Shown here: piece by piece, positions 1 through 11,500 of the stretch | How the letters are laid out: each line of letters begins with the position of its first letter | Position numbering within the stretch: position 1 is the stretch's first letter | From: Sclerotiophoma versabilis | Taxonomy: Eukaryota; Ascomycota; Dothideomycetes; Pleosporales; Didymellaceae | Assembly (NCBI GenBank): GCA_012274445.1 | Contig: JAAROD010000095.1 | Coordinates: forward strand, 682,001 to 746,000 | Direction of reading: 5' to 3' | DNA length: 64,000 nucleotides | Translations under genes and position numbers: made by a program | Notes under the pieces: model-generated | The model's database searches: none | Told to the model about the DNA's origin: nothing | The model's input: only the letters and a program-made list of their open reading frames with translations

Positions 1-733
1 TGCAGCCATAGGCACACTCGTTGACAGTAGACGACTCAAGTCACAGCAAGAGACATTACTCCAAAGTCTTTGAATTTCACTCATTCTGGTAAATACTCAT
101 CGGCAGCACTTGCTTGGTACAGAAGCTTGTTTGTGAGGTTGTCTCCAATGTGTGTTACTCGTGACTGCAAGGCTCAATTATGGTCACGCAGTGTCTCGTG
201 AGTGTCTCGAGTACCTTGAACGCCTCAGGATCAAACTGTCAACCACGTTATCTGGATACATGCATGCCCGCACGATCGCAGCAACATTTTTCTGATGAAA
301 GACGTTCTATCTAGATCAGCGACATGACCGAAGAGGACCTTTTAAGACTCGTACGACGAGTTTCAGTACGGGTGAATTTTCCGACAGAGTCACAAGAGAG
401 ATCGAGAGGTGAGAAACAAGAACAGTCCAGAGCGGTTGCACCTTGTCCTTTGATCAGAAGACGGCAAAGGATTCGAGGTGTTGGCAGAGCAGATGATAAG
501 GAGGTGTGGCTGAGAATGGCTGAGAGTGGCTAATGCTGCACGGGCCCATGCTGCCTCGCGCATTGAGCTCTCTTGCCTTCAAAGAATCTCGAAGCATCGT
601 CAACCACATCCCAGCTGCACCCCCACATACCCACTTACACGTCCTTCCCCACCGCCCGCCGCAGTCGCGTCGACACTCTGCCACCTCCTGAACATCCCTC
701 CCCACCGAGTCGACGCGTCAACACCAGCCCGCA
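1..733. other. Left-edge intergenic region, upstream of RPB3
   Basis: I find no reading frame here with protein-like composition or a recognisable motif. The last 150 bases are C-rich on the plus strand just before the RPB3 start, as in many fungal core promoters. No TATA box stands out. The left part could be the flank of a gene outside the window. Confidence 0.5.
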
Positions 734-1847
734 ATGGACTACGACACAGAAGGCGGCGCAATAAACGTTCGCTTCTTGCAGGTACACCGCCCGCTTTGTC
801 AACACCAGTCGAAGCCAAAGGACTAACACAGTCATGTGCAGGCCGACAACCAGCGCGCCCAGTTCATCGTGCAAAACTTCAACCTCGAAACGGCCAACTC
901 GCTGCGGCGGGTGATGCTCGCAGAGATCCCAACAATCGCCATTGATGTCGTAGAAGTCCTCGACAATACCTCCGTGCTCGCCGACGAGTTTGTGTGTCAC
1001 CGTCTTGGTCTCATTCCACTATCGTCGAAAGGCGTCGAAGATTTGCTATACTCGCGCGACTGCGACTGCGAGGGCTACTGCGACAACTGCTCGGTCATCC
1101 TGACACTGAACGCGAAATGCACAGGCAGCGAGATCATGAAGGTGTACGCGCGGGACTTGGTAATTGAAAGCAACAGACCAAACGAGGAGGTAGGGCGACC
1201 AGTTATTGTGGATCCGGAAGGCACAGGAAGCTGTATCGTAAAGCTGCGGAGGGGACAGGCTATTCACATGCGCTGTATTGCAAAGAAGGGCATCGCAAAA
1301 GAACACGCAAAATGGGCGCCATCTGCGGCGATAGGCTTCGAGTACGACCCGGCGAACAAGCTGCACCACTTGGACTACTGGCACGAAGAGGATGCTGATG
1401 CGGAATGGTGCGCCCATACTTTCACATTGGCCATGCTTGTGCATACTGACAGAGTACAGGCCCAAAGATCAGGACCGTATCAACCTTGATGGCGGTCCAG
1501 CCAACCCTGACGAGCCTTTCGATTACAACGCAGTGCCGACCCGCTTCTTCTACGATGTCGAAACCGTTGGCGGTCTAGACCCAGATCAGATTGTCACGAA
1601 AGGCATCTCGGTACTACAGACGAAGCTGGCAGAGGTGATTCGAGAGTTATCTGGCGGCGCAGGACCGGATGGCCCAGGCTTCGAGGGCGCGCAAAGTCCC
1701 ACAATGAATGGAGGCTATAGCGGCGGACCAGATGCTGGATACACAACACCTGGATACGGCGGTGCGAGTCAGTGGGGAGGCGCAGGCGGTGCACAGGGCG
1801 GAACAACACCGTACGGTGCAACGCCTTATGGAGGATCAGGCTGGTAG
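734..1847 (+). CDS. RPB3: DNA-directed RNA polymerase II subunit RPB3
   Basis: This is the alpha-like subunit of RNA polymerase II, which pairs with Rpb11 in the assembly platform of the nuclear enzyme. I read three exons, 734-781, 842-1407 and 1460-1847, giving 333 residues. The 16-codon first exon is needed: the second exon starts mid-protein, and its first in-frame ATG (836) lies inside the intron. The second exon carries the alpha-type dimerisation region (NSLRRVMLAEIPTIAIDVVE) and the zinc-binding cluster CDCEGYCDNC typical of Rpb3. The last exon has the conserved FFYDVETVGGL segment, then a Gly/Tyr/Pro-rich tail of about 50 residues, as in other filamentous ascomycetes. Both introns have GT..AG ends and keep the frame. 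Confidence 0.95.
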
Positions 1848-2189
1848 ACGGCCGTTGTATAACATTGCATGGGTGGCGTTTAAAAGGGCGCGAAGTTGAT
1901 GACATGAAGACTGGAAGATCTGGAGGCTCATAGCTCACTTGTAACAATCCTGGGCAGCGCATCTATCCATAATAAGAGATTGTACGCAACCAAGCAAACC
2001 CTAGTAACCGTATGTCATTATGCTTGTGAGATGATTTGTTTGACGACACAGCGTAGCTATGCATATCGAAGTGCATGCAGCACTTGTCCACGTCTTGACG
2101 AACTGCTGGAAACCATTTAACGCGATGTTCCTCGACACACGAGCATATGAATTGTGCTTGACGCGCTAGCGACAGACCCACCATCTCGC

Positions 2190-2197
2190 ACCCTAAC
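2190..2197 (+). promoter_or_regulatory. Telomere-like ACCCTAAC box upstream of RPS6
   Basis: The octamer lies 138 bases before the RPS6 start codon and just upstream of the likely 5' UTR intron. Established knowledge: Tbf1-type factors bind TTAGGG/ACCCTAA boxes at ribosomal protein promoters in several fungi. Binding here is inference. Confidence 0.35.
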
Positions 2198-2238
2198 GAC
2201 CTTCGATTGGCTCGCTTACTGACTAAGCATCTGCACCA

Positions 2239-2303
2239 GTGAATCGAAATTGAACTGCAAAAGTTCCCTCGACCTCAGCACGACCAGCCTACTAACGTTG
2301 CAG
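2239..2303 (+). other. Probable 5' UTR intron of RPS6
   Basis: The 65-bp stretch starts GTGAAT, has the branch motif CTACTAACG and ends TTGCAG, 31 bases before the start codon. A leader intron is common in fungal ribosomal protein genes. The 3' site is strong and the 5' site is weaker. Confidence 0.55.
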
Positions 2304-2334
2304 CACATCGCCGTCCCGCGACACCGCCGTCAAG

Positions 2335-3250
2335 ATGAAGCTCAACATCTCCTACCCCAACAATGGCACCCAGAAGCTGATCGAGGTCGAAGACGAGCGC
2401 AAGCTCCGCGTCTTCATGGACCGCCGCATGGGTCAGGAAGTCCCCGGTGACTCCGTCGGCGACGAGTTCAAGGGCTACATCTTCCGCATCACCGGTGGAA
2501 ACGACAAGCAGGGTTTCCCGATGAAGCAGGGTGTTATGCACCCTACCCGTGTCAGGCTCCTGCTCGCTGACGGCCACTCCTGCTACCGCCCCCGCCGCAC
2601 TGGTGAGCGCAAGCGCAAGTCTGTCCGCGGCTGCATCGTCGCCATGGACTTGTCCGTCCTTGCCCTCTCCATCGTCAAGAAGGGCGACGCCGACGTCCCC
2701 GGTCTGACCGACGTCGTGCACCCCAAGCGTCTCGGCCCCAAGCGCGCAACCAAGATCCGCCGCTTCTTCGGTCTCAGCAAGGAAGATGATGTGAGTTCTC
2801 TCATAGCTTCTTCGCCAGCCGGTGCCCCCCTGTTGCAATTGCAAGCTTTGCGAGCAATTGTGGCAGTGACCGGCTGAGTCTGAGCTACACGTTAGGTCTA
2901 TGTATTGGTATACTAATCGAGCGTAACTAGGTCCGCAAGTTCGTCATCCGCCGCGAGGTTCAGCCCAAGAAGGAGGGCGCGAAGCCCTACACCAAGGCCC
3001 CCAAGATCCAGCGCCTTGTCACTCCTCAGCGTCTGCAGCACAAGCGCCACCGTGTCGCACTCAAGCGCCGCCGCGCGGAGGCTTCCAAGGATGCCGCCGT
3101 ACGTTCACAATCTATCCCTACGACTACACCAATCAGAATACTAACGACCTGCAGAACGAGTATGCTCAGATCCTTTCTAAGCGTATCTCTGAGGCCAAGG
3201 CTTCCCACGACGAGGCCCGCAAGAGGCGTGCCTCTTCCATGCGCCACTAG
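2335..3250 (+). CDS. RPS6: 40S ribosomal protein S6 (eS6)
   Basis: This is a structural protein of the small ribosomal subunit and the classic TOR/S6-kinase substrate. Three exons, 2335-2790, 2931-3098 and 3155-3250, give 239 residues, close to the usual fungal length. The start MKLNISYPNNGTQK and the conserved cores MKQGV and SCYRPRRTGERKRKSVRGC are plain. The protein ends in RKRRASSMRH, so it keeps the short phosphorylatable RRASS tail. Introns begin GTGAGT and GTACGT, and the first ends in ACTAG. Codon use is strongly C-ending, as expected for a highly expressed gene. The same-frame reading past 2790 is intron, not protein. Confidence 0.97.
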
Positions 3251-3548
3251 ATATCTACTACTGGAGGTGTCATGATATATGATGAAAAGTCGTGAATGTT
3301 TACTTTGGCGTCGGCACGAGAATAGGGTGCAGGCTTCGTGCTTCTGGAAGCATACTCCGGGATTTTAGGCATGGGCGTCTCATACCACTGACTGCACAAG
3401 GCAGTTGTCTTCAATGATACAATTGCATTACTTCACGATTTGAACCACTCTCTACACAAATGCTGCGATCTTTTGCTAATGCTGAAGCATAGCAATGACT
3501 TTCGTTTACCTTGGTACGACCCAACCGCAACATGACATCCATGGACAC

Positions 3549-6395
3549 TTACCTAATAACGGTACCCTCTGTCTCAACTCCATGCATTCCCTCAAGAATA
3601 TCACTTCCCCCAAGCAATCCCGTTCTCTCCCCCAACAGTCCTCCAGCGCCAGTCCCGCCCTGTCCTCCGGTCCAGATCTCATGGAAACGAATCGCCATAT
3701 CGCTCGCCGCAACAACCAGACACCCCTCCTCAACACCGCGTCGACTCCACCCTCCATCTTCGCCCCTCGTCCTCTCACCATCTCTGTCCGCATCGTCAGG
3801 CGCACTCATCGGTCCACTTGGATACGCCACCGCACACAGCGCACGATTCTCATCCCACCACGGTACAGCAACGACTTGCTCGCAACTTGGCCATGCAAAA
3901 ACTGCAATGCGGTATGGATGCTCTGGCTGCGCGAAGCCAAATGTAGCCGCAATCTCGCGTCTTGTCTGATTCCACACAAGACTTGTGACTTGAGCAGCGC
4001 AATCAATCGTAGCAAGACATGTGCCCGACCGCGTATGATAAAAATGAATGCAACGATCATTAGAGCCGCCGCCTATGGCTAAAAGACCGCGATGCCAAGG
4101 ACAGAAGGCTATTGCTTTGACGGCCGCGTTTAATGTCCACTTGTGCTTCGCTGCTGTGTGGGGGAGGTGGAGAATAGGGCCAGAGTGGTTGGTGACAGTA
4201 TAGATGGACTCACCGGCTGGGCCTTCGCGGACGTTGAGAGTCGCTGACGTAGTTGCGCTGGTGTCTAACCGGAGTACGCGTTTGGTCTCAAAGAGGTGGC
4301 AGTTGTTGTCGTTGCCTCCACTGGCAAACATGTCGCCGGCTGGAGACCAAGCCAGGCCGCAGATCTGCTGGGAATGTATGGTCATGCGCGCGAGCAGTGT
4401 CATGGCTCCATGCCAGCCGAATAGTGCACTCTGGGTTTCTGATGGCCATTCAATACTGTAGAAGTAGATGTGTCCGATTTCGTCCCCAATGAGTAGTTCC
4501 TCTGTAGGCACAACAATCGCTCTATCGCGAATGGATGGACGCTGCACGGTGGTGGGCCTAAAGGCAACACATGATACTGGCTTTGGCTGTGTGGCATCGA
4601 ACCTTGGTTCGGAGTCAAACGGGCTCCAGAGTACGATACGACCATCTGCTCGCCCTACAGCGAGAATTGCTTGCCCACCTTGCGTGGAGGAGAAGTCGAG
4701 AGAGGTGATGTGCCGGGCGTCTGGTGCTGCAGTGCTGGGAATAGAGTTGAGTGATTCGGGGGTGTTGACACCTTCGCGTTCGGACCAGAGATGCATGACA
4801 TTTCCAAGACCTACTGCAAGACAATTTGCGGTGTGAGAATACGCAAGCAAAGTGCAGTAATAGTCGTCTCGCAACTGAGGTGCGTCAAGAACTGTAGGCT
4901 AATGTCAACATAATCAAACTTTCGCTGGTGTGATTGCGACATATCTGAAGGGCAGAATAGGCACGGGTCTTCGGGTTCTCTGGCGTGATCGCCGCGGAGC
5001 TTAAGGGACTTGTTAGCAATAAGCCTCACAAAAGTTTGATAGACTGTAAAACAAACTTTGTTTCACACAATCTTGAACCCATGCGCTATCTCTCCAAACA
5101 TGTGGTCTGTGTGTTACAGTATTGTTGTGTCTCGTGTCAGACCGGCTAGATGGCAATGGCGAATGCTGTAGGATACGATCTGTCTGATCGACTTCGAGGG
5201 CCAGTGCAAGGCGTCTCTCGTATGCTTCATATTCAGCCTCAGGATCCGCTCGATTAAGAAATTTCGATGTATACAGAGGCGCGATAGTGCCACTTGCAAG
5301 CATACCCCCATTGCCTGTGGAAATCGCCGCTACTGTATCACTCACAGCAGAGGGTCCGCCTACATTCCAGACAGCACCAACGCTGATCTGACGTGCTGCT
5401 GTTACCATAGAGCTGCCTCTAAGTCTCAGATTTGGACTTCGTACATTACTACCGGGCCTTCCGGATATGGAGGTATGAGCCTCTCTCAGGCCCTGAAGTT
5501 CAGCATTCAGGCGATGGCTCCTGCGCACTTGACGGCTGAAAGGACCACCATCAGCACGGCGGCCGCGTTGGTAAAAATTTCCACGCTCGATTGGTTTATT
5601 CAACTCAAAGCTTTCGCGTGTAATTGCGGGCGGACGTCGACAGTGGATGAAGCGATCCGGAGTGCTGGTTTGAGACTTGCGCGGGGACGACAGTAAGCCA
5701 CCGCGTGAAACCCATTGACTAGGCCGTAGAGGAGAGCTGGAAGATCGAATGGATATTCGGCTAAGCTTCGTAGGAGAATCGAGCTCACCAGTAGGCTGGT
5801 CAATGTCCCGCTCGATGTTGGCACCGATCTTAGTTGGTGGTTCTGGCAGGGTTGCGTATTTGGCGACAAGTGCGTCTATGGAGCCATCGGACGAGCTGCG
5901 GTGGCTCTTCCTTTGCTTATCGTAAGGTCTGTTCTTTCGAGACGATTGCGAGAAGTCAAGTGAAGGTATGGTAGGAGGCTTTGCGGTTTCTGCATGATCA
6001 ATAAGAGCGGGTAGAGAGCGACTAGCAGCACGAGCAACGTTGAGTGACCGCCGAAGGGATGAATGGAGAGACGATATTGGATCTCGCTTGACGGGCGTGT
6101 CATCCGTCAAGTCGGGTAAAGTAAGATCGAATGTGGGCAACAAGACTTCTGGTCTTGAAAGCGCGCCGAGTTGAGCTCCAAACCTTGTCTTCGTAGGAGA
6201 TGGTGGGGGAGCGAAAAAGGGGTCTTCCAAATCATGGTCAATGTTCCGAAAGAGCAAACAGCTTCGACTTTTGCGAGGTGATCCGGGGGTCCTAGGTGAC
6301 GACCAGCCTTCTGTGCTGATGGTTTTGGTTGGTGACAACGGCGGTGTGGTGTAGCCAGATTCAGATGGAGTTGTACCACCGTCGGTGGCATACAT
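3549..6395 (-). CDS. AMA1: Cdc20/Fizzy-family APC/C activator, Ama1-like
   Basis: It is a WD40 substrate adaptor of the anaphase-promoting complex, closest by pattern to the meiotic activator Ama1 rather than Cdc20 or Cdh1. I join exons 6395-5030 and 4891-3549. The intron (5029-4892) starts GTGAGG and ends CTACAG, and restores the family motif LDAPQLRDDYYC at the start of the propeller. The result is about 902 residues. The N-terminal half is rich in Ser/Thr-Pro sites and carries a C-box-like DRFIHCR at about residues 247-253. The propeller follows, with CGLAWSP, FASGGNDNN and LLAIGGGSND blade signatures. The protein ends in Ile-Arg, the tail that docks on the APC/C. An acceptor-like CTAACCTACAG lies just upstream of the ATG at 6395, so a further 5' exon (ATG at 6675) is possible. 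Confidence 0.8.
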
Positions 6396-6733
6396 CGTGG
6401 AGAGCACTGTAGGTTAGTAGTCGTGAAGATCGATGCCGGTTAGTACATATTGGACAGGGCGTTGTTCGAATGTTCAGATGGTAGCGGAGAAGAATGGCGT
6501 CACTGGTCCGGATGTGCACCTGGATGACCTGTCGTTTTGTTGTTATTTCCGCTCGGTTAGTTGTATAGCAATGATTGACAGTCTTGTAGGATTGTGCGGG
6601 TTCTAGGTTGAGCGTGTTTTCGAAGAGAGTAGCCTTCCGAGAAAGTGACGCGCGGGAAGGCGTGGTGGGGCACATGATTTCGCGCGATCGCAGTTCGAGG
6701 CAGCCGCGTCCACAACACCTGCATGAAGACGTG
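6396..6733. promoter_or_regulatory. Divergent promoter between the Ama1-like gene and BET4
   Basis: The two genes start back to back here. On the minus strand an ATG at 6675 opens a frame beginning MCPTTPSRASLSRK, and CTAACCTACAG at 6408-6418 looks like a 3' splice site before the Ama1-like ATG. The space may hold a first coding exon or a 5' UTR intron. I could not find a frame-consistent donor. Confidence 0.45.
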
Positions 6734-7911
6734 ATGGCAAGTGTAAGTTGGTATTCGCATAAACTACAGCTTGACTGAGCTCATTATTTGCAGCATGGGA
6801 TCTCACGTGGCTCGGGCCCTGTGGTCCGCTCGGAAGAAGCGCGACTGAAAGAGCTGAAGCAGATTGAAGCCTACAAAGACTTGTCTGATCTCGTGAATAC
6901 CAAGGTTGGTTACTCGAAAGACCAACCGAAGACCCTCTCTGATCGATTGTTGCATGACAGGTGGCGGAGGGACAATACACAGTCGAAGCCCTTGGCGTGG
7001 TCACGCAGCTTTTGAACGAAAACCCGGAGTATTACACGATCTGGAACCACCGAAGGCGGGTGTTGATTGCTTTGATCACAGAAGAAGCACAGCCGCCAGA
7101 TGAATTACTACAAGGCGACTTGCAACTGACATTTGTGCTGCTGCGCAAGTTTCCGAAATGCTACTGGATCTGGAACCATAGAGACTGGCTATTGCAAAAG
7201 GCGGAATCGTTGCTCGGGGGAGACGCAGCACGTAAGCTCTGGGCTGGAGAGCTACAATTGGTGAACAAGATGCTACATGCTGATAGCCGCAACTTCCACG
7301 CCTGGGGCTATCGACGTATTGTGGTCTCGAAGATGGAGCGGTTGGGCTCTTCTACAATTGATCCTGCAGACACACGCTCAAGTCTTGCGCAATCTGAATT
7401 CGAATACACCACTAAGATGATCAAAGCCAACCTCTCCAACTTCTCTGCCTGGCACAACCGCGGCCAACTCATCCCTCGAATCCTCTACGAGCGCAACGCA
7501 GACGCAAAGGCACGCCGCGCATTCCTAGCATCAGAGCTAGACCTTATATGCGAAGCGATCAACACCGATCCGTTCGATCAGTCCATTTGGTTTTACCATC
7601 AATATCTGATGTCGACCATCTCTCCTTCCTGCCGGGCAGACAGGCTCATTGTCCAAGATCTGACCAATGGCGAGCGGCAGAAGTACTATGAGAACGAGAT
7701 GGAGTATATCAAAGAGATTTTGGAAGACGAGGCGGACTGCAAGTGGATATATGAGGGCCTCCTCGGGCTTGCAGAGGCGTACTTGGAGGTCGATGCGGGA
7801 ACGGGAACGGTGACCACTCAGGATATGAGGGCGTGGCTGGCGGAATTGAAGCGTCTTGACGCTTTACGGCGAGGTCGGTGGGAGGATCTGGAGAGGAGAC
7901 TGCAGCTGTGA
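6734..7911 (+). CDS. BET4: Rab geranylgeranyltransferase alpha subunit (GGTase-II)
   Basis: It is the alpha subunit that, with Bet2, adds geranylgeranyl groups to C-terminal cysteines of Rab GTPases presented by the escort protein. Three exons, 6734-6742, 6794-6904 and 6961-7911, encode 356 residues. The first exon has only three codons (Met-Ala-Ser) and is fixed by the strong GTAAGT donor and by the conserved start MASHGISRGSGPVVRSEEAR. Five PFTA prenyltransferase repeats are visible: YTIWNHRRRVL, YWIWNHRDWLL, FHAWGYRRIVV, FSAWHNRGQLI and QSIWFYHQYLM. Length matches fungal Bet4, which lacks the extra domains of animal RabGGTA. The gene converges with the small membrane protein at 7936, with 24 bases between stop codons. 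Confidence 0.93.
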
Positions 7912-7935
7912 GTGCATGCGATTGTGCGTCGTCCA

Positions 7936-8352
7936 TCAAGGCTTCTTGGTCTGCTCCTCGGTCATGCTCCTCATGGGTGCTTCCTGCGCGACAGCTGGAG
8001 CGGCCAGAGCAGCGGGTACCGCGTCCTGCTGCGGCTTCTTCTTCCAGGCCCAGAAGCCCAGTGAATCGGACCATGAGGCGGAAGCTGGCTCTGTCTCCGC
8101 TTTGACTGGTGGTGGCGTGACGGTCGTCGCAGCTGCAGGGGTTTCGCTGCTTGCGGCGGCAGCGGCAGCTACTTCTCTACAGACAGAAGTCAGAGAGTGT
8201 CCAACCATATAGTATACGCAGGTGGCCTACCGGTTGTATTCTTCTGTGAGCCTCTTCATCCTTTGCGCCTTGAGCTCCTCGCCAAAGGTGGCCATGCCAA
8301 TTGCAACGCCGGACACAGTTGCCAAGGCGATCGGAAGTATGCGACCTGCCAT
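7936..8352 (-). CDS. Small single-pass membrane protein, conserved-looking, unknown
   Basis: Two exons, 8352-8231 and 8176-7936, give 120 residues. The intron (8177-8230) runs GTAGGC to CTGTAG and keeps frame. The N-terminus MAGRILPIALATVSGVAIG is one hydrophobic helix with no clear cleavage site. A basic/acidic segment follows (FGEELKAQRMKRLTEEYNRE), then an Ala/Pro-rich linker, a WSDSLGFWAWKKKP patch and a polar tail. This layout fits a mitochondrial inner-membrane or ER-anchored protein, but I recognise no named family. The start at 8352 is chosen because upstream in-frame sequence is repetitive and low in complexity. It is divergent from MMS22, with 206 bases between start codons. Confidence 0.7.
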
Positions 8353-8373
8353 TGCTGCTCGTGCTTTGTGCTT

Positions 8374-8408
8374 GTGCTGATGTGCGATTGTGCTGATGTG
8401 CGATTGTG
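8374..8408. repeat. Two-copy 16-bp direct repeat in a divergent promoter
   Basis: GTGCTGATGTGCGATT is repeated head to tail, followed by a partial third copy, upstream of the small membrane protein. It lies in the shared 206-bp space before MMS22. Confidence 0.8.
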
Positions 8409-8558
8409 CTGCTGAACGGGAATGGATGACGAAACCAGTCGCCAGCAAAAAGTTCGCCGTTCTGCCGACGCGCTAATGAACGCGTCGAGGTGAGCTGCAC
8501 GGGTGCCTGCCACTTTGACCCCACCATACAACGCCAAACGACATGCAGAGGTGGCCAA

Positions 8559-11500
8559 ATGTCCGCATGGCGCCTGAAAGGATTTGTCCAGGACTCGGAT
8601 GAGGAAGAAGACGAGTCGCCAATTGAGAGCCAAAACTCGAAGCAACATGCACCCTTCAACGGACGCGTCGAACGCGTTCTTGAGCCTCCAGATGGACAGG
8701 CCCCCGACGAGCGTGCGGTAGTACATACGCAGAAGGACGTAAAATGCGGCCCTCAAGCTCTGTACCAACGATCGGCAGCAGAAGAGGCAGACCTTGTCCC
8801 TCGCACGCCTACAAGACATACCTCGCCCCAGCGGCCAACGCCTTCGCCCTTTACGCCCTCAACGAGACCCGTTTTTCGAATAGAGCGCTCCGAGAGTCCA
8901 GACCCTCTCCAGAGCTCACCGGATCCCAAACAGCCATCTCAGAGACCACCAACATCTCCACAATCACGTCGATCGCCGACTTACCAGCGGAGCTCTCAAG
9001 AAGAGATACAACTTCGCGCTTATGCATTGCCGTCGCAAATCCTCGGCGAGACCGCGAGGCAGATAACAGACTCTCCAAGAAGCGGTGGTTTGAAGAACGT
9101 GAAGGCGTCTGCGGTTCTGGGCGAGTTTGGCGTCGCAGCTCTTTCAGACAACTCGGAGGACGAGCTCAATCCTGGTCAAGGTTCAGACGCAGAGTCGAAT
9201 CTGTCCGACTATCCTTCGGATCTGTCAGATACAGAGCCTCGACTGACAACAGTGTATGCTACGCCCCATCGACGGACTGCTGTTCAAGTGGTGATTCCAT
9301 CTTCGACAGCTCTTCAACACCAGCTTGCGCAGGAGGAAGCAAGACGACGCAATTTTCGTCAACGAAAGCCAATTCAGCTGCATCCATATGTTCTGGAAGG
9401 CGAACGATACCGTAGAGAAGTACAGAGCCGGGGCCTGAAGCCGGTTCCACAGGAGCAATCTCCGCGGCGAAGACAGGGTCAGAACAACGCTGAATCGCAA
9501 GAGGAAGAGTTCAACCCATTCAGGGTCGGATCCAGCAGTCCTCCAGACCCTGAGATCTTCGTTTCAACGCCTGTTGTCCAACAAACAAGAAAGGATATCC
9601 AACGTAGTAGCTCGACTAAACAGCCAAGGCTAAATCCTCCACAACGCAGGTCTCCTGCCACTCAGCTTCGCGTGCCAAATCCAGCAAAAAAAAGGAGGCT
9701 CAACGGGTCTCTGACTCAAGCTCTGGCAACACCGGCAAGGACTTCTGAAAGCAGTCCGGTCCCCCTGGACATTTGGTCCATCCCTCCTAATTCGCCGCCA
9801 TACTCCAGTAGTCCCCCACCGAATGCACAACTAAGCAAGCTGCCCTTGACTAGTACCGCCCAGAGTCTACCCACGCCGTCCAACTCTTCGACATTCCATG
9901 ATGAACTTCAACAACTGCTTGGATCGGACTCTGATCCAGTGCCCCGAAGCGCACAAAGATTTAGTGGGGAGCAGCGTCGGCCGACTAGAGTTGTCCTCAG
10001 TGACCAAGGGCCATCAGACTCAGGCGTATCTAGCAGTGAGTCTGAGCAAGAGGATGGTGAGCTTCAAAAGGTCAGCAGGAAGATAAAAGGTGTTCTTCCA
10101 GCATCGTGGCTTCGAATCGACCGACAGGCACAGGAGCGACGACAAGCGTTAGCTCGTCAAAGAGCCCGACTAAACGCTGCTCAATCTCCAGAACCAGCAG
10201 AACCCCAGCGAGGTGTAGCGCAACGAGTCATCAGGTCACTTGACTGTCCTGCCAGGCCTGCTCGGCCAAATGCAGCACCAGCAGATGTCGTCGTTATTTC
10301 AGACGAGTCGGACCAAGACCTTGAAGCTTCCGCCTACCGGCAGGTCAACAATGTGCAAGACTCAGTGGATGATGCGTCAGCTTTGGCTGCGATGTTCGAT
10401 AATCGCTACGCCGGTTCTGGTGACGACCTTGCGAGCATGGAGTACGATCGGCTGCAACTACCCACTCTTAGAGGTTCGGGTGCGAAGCGCAAGCAACAGC
10501 CGAAGATCACAGATGCATTTGAGAATGCCAAAAATACGAAAACTTCCACAGGTATCTCCAAAAGCAGTCGCCTGTCAAAGCTTATGTCTGGCTCTCTCGC
10601 TCGCAGGAATCGTGCTATTTATAGAAGAGCACGTCCTACCCCGTTACCAGCTCTCAGTGTCATGGATGTCGAGCTGCCGTCAAAAGTGCCCCAGTTTCTC
10701 AAGCTTGCTAGGCGAGCCGCACGTCGAGATGTTAAACAAGCTCGTCAGAGCCCTCGTCACAAGCAGGTCCGGCTACATACGGCACAGGATACAGAAGACG
10801 CGAACGCTGCTCTTCGACAGTGGCAGCAGGGTCTGTTGAAGCCTACCACCAGTCAACAGCAAAGCAATCGTCCGCCTTTAGCAGACACAATAGAGAACCA
10901 CCAACATGCCTCGTGGACAGGCAACCTTGACAACGATGATGTCCACGTAGGTCTGATGTCAACAACCGAGAATCCACAGCCATATGAGCTCAAGGCAGTG
11001 GCTCCTGCATTGCGAATACTCCGGAGGTCCTCGACTTCTGTCAGCAAATCGTCTCTACCGAAAAAGGCAGCAAAACTTTTCAAAGCACCTGGAAGGATAA
11101 TCCACCATGGCCCAGCTCCCCTCAGGGCTGCGCAACTAGAGGGGGATGAGAGGAACTTCAATTACAATCACCGGAAGATTGCATTCCAGAAGGGTCTCCA
11201 GCGGGTGGAACAGCAATCTGACGGCCGTCAGGCTCCTAAGCAGCAGTTCCTAAATCCTCAACTGGCTCGCTTTCTCGCTGACGATGATGATGTGCTTCCA
11301 CCATTACCAATGGCTAGAGACACTGGAGAGCCTCGAAACAAAGGCCCTATAGAAGCCAGTGCTGTGAAGACTGTCTCGGTACCTGAGAGACGCCGTAGGC
11401 GAAAACCCCAAGCTAAACGTCTCGATGTTGATGCCCGAAAGTACCGACAGCCAAGCGAGCCGACTTTTGAGCCAACCTCCGCTATTCCGATCCTGACGAT

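Larger units (their letters stand above)
1848..2334. other. RPB3-RPS6 intergenic region with the RPS6 promoter
   Basis: It holds the RPB3 3' flank and the RPS6 promoter. A telomere-like box ACCCTAAC sits at 2190-2197. A likely 5' UTR intron follows at 2239-2303. No other gene is seen. Confidence 0.6.

Noticed and set aside
8256..8819. Minus-strand frames overlapping the MMS22 start
   Set aside because: Shadows of the MMS22 coding strand and the repeat in the divergent promoter.
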